Origin: Tubiluchus corallicola
Lineage: Eukaryota > Priapulida > Priapulimorpha > Priapulimorphida > Tubiluchidae
Length of the DNA stretch: 32,500 bases
Direction of reading: 5' to 3'
NCBI GenBank assembly: GCA_030141605.1
Contig: JAQGDQ010001106.1
Span: 1 to 32,500, forward strand
Positions 24,644-32,500 of the stretch are shown piece by piece (the stretch's first letter is position 1; each line of letters starts with the position of its first letter). A program made the position numbers and the translations under genes. The notes beneath the pieces were generated by a model. That model did not search any database. It saw only the letters and a program-made list of their open reading frames with translations, and was not told the origin of the DNA.

Positions 24644-27600
24644 CTGTCAATACATAGAAAACTTTTAAACACCTAGTTGTTGACATAGCACAAAATCGTA
24701 TTAAAGAAAATTTTTTGTTTTGTCGTGCAAAAGATGGAACTTATGGTAGTGTCACAGTCATTGTTTCTCAAGATGAAGCTGAGAATGAGTATATGGTATT
24801 GACCTTTCACTTTTATTTAACACGGTTATTTGGAACTGAAACTGAAAATGACCTTCTGTCGATATTTGACACTTGGGTCCTGCAATGCACGTGGGTTTTA
24901 AACGTTAAGAAATTAATACGTAATGTCGTAAATTGGACGCAACTTTATACTAATTTACAGAAGAGATTGCTAGCTAGTGGTTAGTGTTAGTGCTAGTGTT
25001 AGTGCTAGTGGTTAGTGTTAGCTGAAAGTAAACACTTTTGCTCATTTTTATGACTGATAACCATTTTACTTAAAAGAAAGTGTTTCTACTTACCCAGAAC
25101 AATAGCTAACGTTTTAGTAGCTTTTCTTTCCTTTTTGGCAGCTAGTTTTTCCCTCCTTTTTTTGCTGCCCCTTCCCTTTTTCACAAAATTAAACTTTGTT
25201 ACGTTCTTTTTGCTTTTAGCCTGCTTTGACGGTTTAGTAGTACCGTTATTTTTTTCGTCTGTAGTTGAGCTAACATTAGTTGGTGAGAGAAATGTCGGGT
25301 TTGGAGTCACAGTTTCTGTAAACTTAGTTTCTGTCATATCTGTAGTTTCTGTGATCTCCACATTTGTGGGCGCACAATAACCGGAATCATTACTAGGCTG
25401 TCGCCTACCGTCCGCCTGTGGCGGTAACATCAGGTCCATGGATCGATTGTTTGGTATCACTAAATCCTTCTGAGGATGAAGCGGACTAGATTGTTGAGCA
25501 TCCACACCACCAGGGGGAAGCTCACTGCGTATGCTGATATCATCCCCCTCTGAATCACTTCCTTCATTTTGACTGCCTGTTTGGTCATCTACAAATGAAG
25601 TTCCCTGGACGTTTGGTGTCCTTTCCTGTTCTGAGCTGCTGTCGGTTATTTTCGTTGGGCCGTCCGGTGCGCCGGCTGTTGCAGAGTTCTCAATAGTTCC
25701 CGCGTTGCGTGCTCGTGACATCACCTTGGCGGACTCTGCGGCTTTCCTCGCACGTTCGCGTATCACTTTAAATATCTTATAGTATAATATCACCATGATA
25801 AAACAAGGAATATAGAAAGAACTTATGGAGGAGTAAATGATAAAATCTGAATTGTACAGCACACACAATTGTTCGTTCCGTCCCTCCACCATATTGAGTC
25901 CAGTTGCAATGGGAATTCCGATCGCCGTTGATATGGCCCATACTAAGATGATAGTCAGTGGGACTCGTTTTGATTTCTTGTGCTTTGCATACTTGATGGG
26001 TTGAGTAACAGCTATAAACCTAGAACAACAAACACTGGATTGTCTTATTGTATCTTGTACACACTTTCAACAGAAGTTAAAAACACAGGTTAAAATATAA
26101 TACCCAATGTTATCAAATTCAATTTGGCATTTATACACAGGCCCGCCGGGTTCTCAGCACTTGCAGTGGTTCTTAGACATAAAAAGAACGTATAAATGTT
26201 GACGACGAATCACGCTGACACACGATTGAATATTTTTCTACTGTTTTGAAGAGCTCAAGTTCATTTTTCGCGTTCACAGTAAGTGAGGCTTCGTTTTTTA
26301 ATCGTAACAGTTCAGGCACAGATAGTGCCTTCGTTGTTACTTTTCTGAGTATTTTGAAAGAAAAACAACGAGATTTTCGTCATTTAAAGGACCCAAGAGA
26401 ATTTGTTGTGCTTTCAGGGTTCAGCCATATTGACGTCATATCGTTTAGCTGTCTTTTAGTCACCATTCACATTTGACAAGGCTTAATTTGGTTTATTTTT
26501 TCGGAATAATAAGTTGTTAAAATTTTTATGCCTTGATTTTGTGCACCGCTTCAGACTCTCACACAAAAGTTTCCTGTATGTTCGCTACTCGTGGTTAGGG
26601 AAACGTGCTTAGGGAAAGGATAACCAACCGGTTTTTTAATTAGACCTGTATGGAAAGGATAACCAACCCGTTTTTTAATTAGACCTGTAGGGAAAGGATA
26701 ACCAACCCGTTTTTTAATTAGACCTGTAGGGAAAGGATAACCAACCCGTTTTTTAATTAGACCTGTATGGAAAGGATAACCAACCCGTTTTTAAATAGAC
26801 CTGTAGGGAAAGGATAACCAACCCGTTTTTAAATAGACCTGTAGGGAAAGGATAACCAACCCGTTTTTAAATAGACCTGTAGGGAAAGGATAACCAACCC
26901 GTTTTTAAATAGACCTGTAGGGAAAGGATAACCAACCCGTTTTTAATTATACCTGTATGGAAATGATAACCAACCCGTTTTTTAATTATACCTGTATAGA
27001 AAGGATAACCAACCCGTTTTTAATTAGACCTGTAGGGAAAGGATAACCAACCCGTTTTTCAATTAGATCTGTATGGAAAGGATTTTTTAATTAGACCTGT
27101 GAGTTACTGTACAAATAAAAAGAAATAGAAAACCATTTTTTTCTTGGCAAATATCAAAACTCCGTTCGTGGCTGGCGGGAACAAGATTACTAAATATAAT
27201 TGAGCTATCTTTCATCCTTAGACACTAGATGGCGGCAGCGCCTTAAGTTTGTCAAAACACACTGAATTTTATCGAAAACATGTGAGGCAAGGATATTGTG
27301 CGCGAAATGTATAATAGCTTTCTGAGGTTTTCACAGGCTTTGTGACTTCGGCGACTATCCGAAAATGTCTAAGTCGAACTGTCGCCAAAAATGGCAAATC
27401 AAATGTTGTCCAAACAGTTTTTTGCCCTAGAAAAAGACCCGAAATTCGCAAAAAATTGATTGGCCTACTTCGAACTTCGCAGGAGTGATTTGTGACAAAA
27501 ACAGTCGCGAGAATTTTTTAAGACTGTTGGAAGATTTTGGAATGTCGCGAAAAATTGCGGAACCGTGAAATTCTGGCTTAAAGGACAAGAAAAGGGGTAC

Positions 27601-29598
27601 CTGAAGTAGGTTCCAGAAACGTCACCATAAAAATTATATTACCTTATAGCTATTTTATGCATATATTGTACACGCGCTGAAAGGATTTTTTGCTTGTCTT
27701 CGTTTTAAATCTCCCGCAATACTGTACCGACCGCGTCATAACATGACGTCATAGACGCACAACATAAATAAGGGGACAAGAAGGAAATGCTAAAGTGTGT
27801 CCCGAAAAACTTTGCATTTTGTTTATCTGCTTGAAAGACTTATGTAACTAGAAAAGAAAGTTATGAATTAATTAAAATGTTTTCCTCAAATGCCAAAATG
27901 TCGCTGACTCACCCTCCAGGGTGCACCACTCATTAACCAAAAATGTATTTTTAAACTTATTGACAAGATATAGTTATTTACAATTTTATTTAGTTAGTGA
28001 CGTGTGCGCTACGAATGCTGTGATTATTTTTTCACACTTTACTCAGTGTTATCTAAACTTGTTTCAAATGACTTATCGTCAAACTGGCTGCGTCAAACGG
28101 TCATCGCGGGAGTTTAAATTTACATGTTTTATACAGCGTTACTGACGTCGCAAGTCCTGTATGCAAAAAGGTAGTATGCAAATGCTATAAAATTTCAAGA
28201 CGAATTTTTTCAGCTTGATATAAGTCGAGGGTTTTCTTGTGATTTAAGCAGACACGTAGTTTTCGAGTAACACCATTTGAACCAGCTATAAATGTGATTT
28301 GGGAGATATCTCGTAGAAAGCCTACCCATCCAGTTTTGTAACTGTGGATTTCGATTTGAGTCTGTTGAACACTTTTTGTTGCACTGCCCATCGTATCAAC
28401 AAACTAGGGTTATTATGTTTGATAAATTAAATGAAATGCTTTTGCCTGAAAACCTTATTATAGCTTCCTTAGGAACTAATGATCTGTTGAAATTGTTATT
28501 GTTTGGAAAAGATGAATTTAACTATTTTGCTAACTGTAAAATATTCCAGCGTATACATGACTTTATATTACGTACCAAACGCTTCCAGTAGTTTCTACCT
28601 GATATGAAATGCATCAGTCTTAAATATTCGGACATTAATATTTTCTAACCGTCATTTTCTACTAATGTCTAATGTAATCTTCTAGTAAAACTTGTCAGCT
28701 TGTGTAGTTATAGTCTATTCCTACAGTAAATGTTTTTGTAAATAGTGTATAAAGTCTGTTTTGGTGAGGATCCTAAATCATGTTGTTCAAACTGTCTGAT
28801 CCAATCCCATAATAAATTATGTTTAAACTAAAGCCTACCCACGCCAACAAGACCTACAAAATAAGAACATGGCGTACGCCAATGCATATACTTGACGACA
28901 AACAGCTATTTGGTCTAAGTCAGGTCTTCAAAAAAAAACATTCGATAAGCATATTATCGTAATTATCATTGGCGCGCTGGTCTATAGTTCTCAACAGACC
29001 AACTTGGAATAATTCAGTCTGAACACGTTTTCAATTGCAGAAGAGTCAGTGAATTACGAGCTTCTCTGTTGACGACACCAGCAAGTCTATTAGCGAAAAA
29101 AAAGAGTCATTCTCGTTAATTTGTTATTGCAAGAAACTGGCTTCATTCCCAAGCGATTACCAATGATTGCTCGGCGAATTCTAGTTTTAGCAAATTAAGT
29201 TTAAAGAAAGGGGGGGGGGATTCGCTGGGGAAATTCCAAGAGGGCTTAATGCATTTGTATTCGTCTTACCGTTGCGGTTAATCTAGTATTACATTGAACA
29301 CAGGTCTGATAATCCTAATCGGATTATTAGTGTTATTACGATTTTACAGGTCGCTGCATCTCTGGTGCAAAACAACAGTATGACAGTGACATTCACAATG
29401 GCTATGGAAATGTCAAAAGTAAGAACAAAAGCAGTAAGCACAACCACAGCTAAAGAACAGCGATGACGACAATTGATACACTTACCTGTCGATACTAATA
29501 GCTGCTAGATTAAATATGGATGCCGTGCTCGCAGTGACATCTGTGGCAATATACATATCGCAAGCAATAACGCCAATCTCCCAGATGCCCATTTTTAC
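24432..29598 (-). CDS. Dopamine D2-like (biogenic amine) GPCR, 3' part of gene, three exons
   Basis: Join of complement 29486-29598, 25094-26019 and 24432-24643, about 416 residues; the N-terminus, TM1 and TM2 lie beyond the right edge. It is a rhodopsin-family receptor at the plasma membrane, D2-like members usually coupling to Gi/o. Seen: Asp3.32 in ATDVTAST (amine anchor), IDRF in place of DRY, the ECL2 cysteine (EQLCVLYN), serines in IIYSSISSFYIP (TM5 catechol contacts), CWVPFF, WIGYINSLLNPVIY with NPxxY, and a tail ending soon after helix 8 in KILKCQ. A third loop of about 200 residues with a very short tail is the D2/alpha2 layout. All junctions are GT-AG and in phase. Octopamine or alpha2-like receptors are the alternative. 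The gene converges on INPP5A. Confidence 0.92.
24970..25022 (+). repeat. TTAGTG/CTAGTG microsatellite
   Basis: About nine imperfect hexamers (GTTAGT, GCTAGT) in the receptor intron between the last two exons. Confidence 0.85.
25094..26019 (-). CDS. Amine receptor exon: TM4, TM5 and long third loop
   Basis: Acceptor GTTGTTCTAG, donor CTGG|GTAAGT, 926 nt. It opens FIAVTQPIKYAKHKKSKR (second loop and TM4 start) and continues with TM4 (VWAISTAIGIP), ECL2 with its cysteine, TM5 (YSSISSFYIPCFIMVILYY) and KIFKVIRERARKA. About 200 residues of Ser/Thr/Pro/acidic loop follow, then a basic stretch KKGRGSKKRREKLAAKKERK and KATKTLAIVLG at the TM6 start. The intron phase (1) within TM6 matches the last exon. 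Confidence 0.95.
26611..27101. repeat. 37-39-bp tandem array, about 13 units
   Basis: The unit ggaaaggataaccaacccgt + tttttaattagacctgtag varies mainly in T-run length and TTAATTAG/TTAAATAG. Reverse-complemented, i.e. on the receptor's sense strand, each unit with the GTAGGG border reads ATCCTTTCCCTACAG|GT, a strong splice-acceptor lookalike. Confidence 0.95.
28298..28591 (+). pseudogene. C-terminal relic of a non-LTR retrotransposon ORF2
   Basis: The open frame reads ...CNCGFRFESVEHFLLHCPSY, then a divergent stretch, then LLLFGKDEFNYFANCKIF and HDFILRTKRFQ before TAG. The CxC...E..HFLLxCPxY pattern and the LLFG...IF..I..FI..TKRF ending are typical of the C-terminus of Jockey/CR1/L2-type reverse transcriptase ORFs. 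The in-frame TGA at 28295-28297 and the absence of upstream domains show a 5'-truncated copy. Its 3' UTR probably runs to about 28820, where AATAAATTATG appears. Confidence 0.75.
29486..29598 (-). CDS. Amine receptor exon: TM3 (113 nt)
   Basis: Acceptor TTTTTGCTTCTAG, donor GACAG|GTAAGT. It reads VKMGIWEIGVIACDMY, then IATDVTASTASIFNLAAISI and DR, matching vertebrate D2 from GEWKFSRIHCDIF to AISIDR. The exon borders fall where vertebrate D2 genes, as I recall, also have introns, including the split Arg of the DRY motif. Cys3.25, Asp3.32 and Ser3.39 are present; 3.36 is Ser. Confidence 0.95.
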
Positions 29599-29887
29599 CT
29601 AGAAGCAAAAAAACACAGACTAATTAGTCTATGTATCTACTTTTAAACTGCACTACATTAAAACAGGACAATAACTTAACATAATTCTAGCTTTCGTAGA
29701 TTTTCTTCTATGTGAAAACTTATATCAGCATACCGCTAATTACTATTTTAAGTAAATAAACTGACAGTAAAAGGCGTACTGCATAGTATAATCTGTCCAT
29801 CTTGATAGATTCTGTACAAATTTCACAGCTCTAAAGACTGTGAATTGCTACTATACCAGTTTCCGTCTCCGTTCTCCTTCTTTTTCC

Positions 29888-31747
29888 AGCTATCCACTAC
29901 CTGAGATGAGACTGGCGTCTGATAAACAAACACGTAGGCCCAGTTGTCACTACCTGATATGAGACTGGCGTCTGATAAACAAACACTTAGACCCAGTTGC
30001 AACTACCTGATATGAGACTGGCATTTGATAAACAAACACTTAGGCTCAGTTGTCACTACCTGATATGAGACTGGCGTCTGATAAACAAACACTTAGGCCC
30101 AGTTGTCACTAGCTGATATGAGACTGGCGTCTGTTAAACAAACACTTAGGCCCAGTTGTCACTAGCTGATATGAGACTGGCGTCTGTTAAACAAACACTT
30201 AGGCCCAGTTGTCACTAGCTGATATGAGACTGGCGTCTGATAAACAAACACTTAGACCCAGTTGTCACTACCTGATATGAGACTGGCGTCTGATAAACAA
30301 ACACTTAGACCCAGTTGTCACTAGCTGATATGAGACTGGCGTCTGATAAACAAACACGTAGGCTCAGTTGCCACTACCTGATATGAGACTGGCGTCTGAT
30401 AAACAAACACTTAGGCCCAGTTGTCACTAGCTGATACGAGACTGGCGTCTGTTAAACAAACACTTAGGCCCAGTTGTCACTAGCTGATATGAGACTGGCG
30501 TCTGATAAACAAACACTTAGACCCAGTTGTCACTACCTGATATGAGACTGGCGTCTGATAAACAAACACTTAGACCCAGTTGTCACTAGCTGATATGAGA
30601 CTGGCGTCTGATAAACAAACACGTAGGCTCAGTTGCCACTACCTGATATGAGACTGGCGTCTGATAAACAAACACTTAGGCCCAGTTGTCACTAGCTGAT
30701 ATGAGACTGGCGTCTGATAAACAAACACTTAGGCCCAGTTGTCACTAGCTGATATGAGACTGGCATTTGATAAACAAACACGTAGGCCCAGTTGCAACTA
30801 CCTGATATGAGACTGGCGTCTGATAAACAAACACTTAGGCCCAGTTGTCACTACCTGATATGAGACTGGCGTCTGATAAACAAACACTTAGACCCAGTTG
30901 TCACTACCTGATATGAGACTGGCGTCTGATAAACAAACACTTAGGCCCAGTTGTCACTACCTGATATGAGACTGGCGTCTGATAAACAAACACTTAGGCT
31001 CAGTTGCCACTACCTGATATGAGACTGGCGTCTGATAAACAAACACTTAGGCTCAGTTGTCACTACCTGATATGAGACTGGCATTTGATAAACAAACACG
31101 TAGGCCCAGTTGCAACTACCTGATATGAGACTGGCGTCTGATAAACAAACACGTAGGCCCAGTTGCAACTACCTGATATGAGACTGGCGTCTGATAAACA
31201 AACACTTAGGCTCAGTTGCCACTACCTGATATGAGACTGGCGTCTGATAAACAAACACTTAGACCCAGTTGTCACTACCTGATATGAGACTGGCGTCTGA
31301 TAAACAAACACTTAGGCTCAGTTGCCACTACCTGATATGAGACTGGCGTCTGATAAACAAACACTTAGGCTCAGTTGTCACTACCTGATATGAGACTGGC
31401 GTCTGATAAACAAACACTGAGACCCAGTTGTCACTACCTGATATGAGACTGGCGTCTGATAAACAAACACTTAGGCTCAGTTGTCACTACCTGATATGAG
31501 ACTGGCGTCTGATAAACAAACACTTAGGCCCAGTTGTCACTACCTGATATGAGACTCGCATTTGATAAACAAACACTTAGGCCCAGTTGCCACTACCTGA
31601 TATGAGACTCGCATTTGATAAACAAACACTTAGACCCAGTTGTCACTACCTGATATGAGACTGGCGTCTGATAAACAAACACTTAGGCTCAGTTGTCACT
31701 ACCTGATATGAGACTGGCGTCTGATAAACAAACACTTAGGCTCAGTT
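29888..31747. repeat. 53-bp tandem array, about 35 units, with 265-bp higher-order repeat
   Basis: The unit cactacctgatatgagactg + gcgtctgataaacaaacact + taggcccagttgt is 53 bp. Variants: CTACCTGAT/CTAGCTGAT, GCGTCT/GCATTT, CTTAGG/CGTAGG/CTTAGA, TTGTCAC/TTGCCAC/TTGCAAC. A five-unit block at 30251 recurs at 30516, 265 bp on. It is presumed intronic, upstream of the TM3 exon. On the receptor strand each unit has TTTGTTTATCAG followed 18 nt later by CAG|GTAGTG (or CAGCTAGTG). Confidence 0.97.
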
Positions 31748-31781
31748 GTTTGTGACCAATTTATTAGATTTTGGTAACTGT

Positions 31782-31947
31782 AAAACTATGAGTCAACCGT
31801 GTGCTCGAAATGCAAAATATTGCGAAGAAAGGCACCAACGTGGCATAGTTAAACGAAAAAGCAGAAAACCTAAAGAAGAACCAAACAAAAAACGTGGCGA
31901 TGATGTTGACAACGAAGATGATGACGACAACAAGGACGACGTTGATG
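31782..31947 (+). CDS. Possible isolated exon or spurious ORF, Lys/Asp-rich
   Basis: An open frame gives MSQPCARNAKYCEERHQRGI, then basic KRKSRKPKEEPNKKR and acidic DDVDNEDDDDNKDD, reaching GATG|GTAAGA, a good donor. The basic-then-acidic pattern and donor could mean a real exon on the + strand, inside or beyond the receptor's 5' region. No family is recognised, no clear acceptor was found, and purine-rich sequence easily gives such ORFs. Confidence 0.22.
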
Positions 31948-32454
31948 GTAAGACATTTATTAAAATTATTACAAATGCAGCGCCATCTACAGCCACTCCC
32001 ACTGAATCTTAGAACGACGACTGAGTTTCATTAGATGCAGGGATGGAAACTCAATTATTCTGCTGCTTCTACGACATTAAAACAAACAGAGAAAAGCAAT
32101 ATGCATTATCGATATTTCATAAAAGCAAAATCAATAGAGTTGAATTATGATAATTAAGATAGGGAGCGATTGTAAGGAATAGAATGAGTAGTTACGCATC
32201 AGACACTGGAGTATTCATTTTGCGTTGAATTTTTCCTATAAATTTCATTAAACTTTAAAACTGCGTATTGCTTGTGTGGCGTTATGTCAGTTGATTTGGT
32301 AATTGGTGCATGTTGTAGCCCGGATGTTAATATTTGTTTCCCAGATCATTGTTAGAATTCTCTTTTTGTTTGCTGATGAAAAAAACGCACTATATGAATC
32401 TACTTTTGTTTGAGTAAAACTAATAAGTTTTGCGTGAAAATTTGACAATTAAAT

Positions 32455-32500
32455 ATTTAGGGTTAGCCATAAGGTAGGGTTGACCATAGGGTAGGGTTAG
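32455..32500 (+). repeat. Imperfect TAGGGT repeats at right edge
   Basis: TTTAGGGTTAGCCATAAGG, TAGGGTTGACCATAGGG and TAGGGTTAG form a degenerate repeat of about 16-20 bp with telomere-like hexamers, cut by the window edge. Confidence 0.6.

Larger units (their letters stand above)
26020..29485 (-). other. Amine receptor intron (3.5 kb)
   Basis: Contains a 39-bp array (26611-27101) and a LINE relic (28298-28591, + strand). The 27110-28297 stretch includes a TGACGTCA at about 27744 and mixed-composition sequence with no recognisable gene. A run of nine G lies at about 29211. Confidence 0.7.

Noticed and set aside
24715-24984. 89-residue plus-strand ORF
   Set aside because: Lies wholly in a receptor intron, no motif, no splice context.
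25135-25380. Plus-strand ORF opposite the receptor third loop
   Set aside because: Shadow of the receptor exon; low-complexity hydrophobic reverse of Lys/Ser-rich coding.
29888-31747. CRISPR-like array (regular repeats)
   Set aside because: Units are contiguous with no unique spacers and lie in an animal intron; it is a minisatellite.

Overview
This looks like an AT-rich nuclear window from a bilaterian animal, probably a marine invertebrate; I cannot name the species. The evidence is spliced genes with GT-AG introns and conserved exon phases, no prokaryotic gene organisation, and many minisatellites, MITE-like elements, a solo LTR and retroelement 3' ends. Two protein-coding genes are recognisable and they converge, tail to tail.

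Left part (1-13.3 kb, + strand): the 3' half of a type I inositol polyphosphate 5-phosphatase gene (INPP5A). Six exons (2158-2250, 4582-4662, 5105-5178, 6204-6315, 6714-6770, 10064-10708) join in perfect phase and cover the protein from just after the GDFNF region, through the WCDRI and GDHK catalytic motifs, to a long hydrophilic tail ending in a prenylation box (CSVL). The last exon carries an internal consensus donor, CAG|GTGAGA after 10106, in the phase needed to join a second coding-like terminal exon at 12913-13133. That product would end in a PDZ ligand (ETSV). The locus may therefore make lipid-anchored and PDZ-anchored enzymes. Its introns hold a 36-bp satellite (1-2040), a 22-bp array, a 35-bp array, a TTAA-flanked MITE and retroelement tails.

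Middle (13.3-24.4 kb): intergenic and full of mobile-element remains. These are a long-TIR MITE (13745-14294), a tRNA-derived SINE, 24-bp and 33-bp arrays, two more TTAA-flanked MITE copies, a hairpin, a truncated GPCR tail, a solo LTR with 5-bp target-site duplication (19560-19978), and a second inverted copy of a repeat also at 8.75-9.36 kb, here disrupted by a hAT-like insertion. A long AT-rich stretch with no recognisable content runs to 24 kb.

Right part (24.4-32.5 kb, - strand): the 3' part of a dopamine D2-like or related biogenic amine GPCR. Exons 29486-29598 (TM3), 25094-26019 (TM4, TM5, very long third loop) and 24432-24643 (TM6, TM7, short tail) join in phase; the N-terminus through TM2 lies beyond the right edge. 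Its introns hold a 39-bp array, a LINE ORF2 C-terminal relic and a 1.86-kb array of 53-bp units. I see no operon-like linkage. An IP3 phosphatase beside an amine receptor is suggestive, but the arrangement may be accidental.
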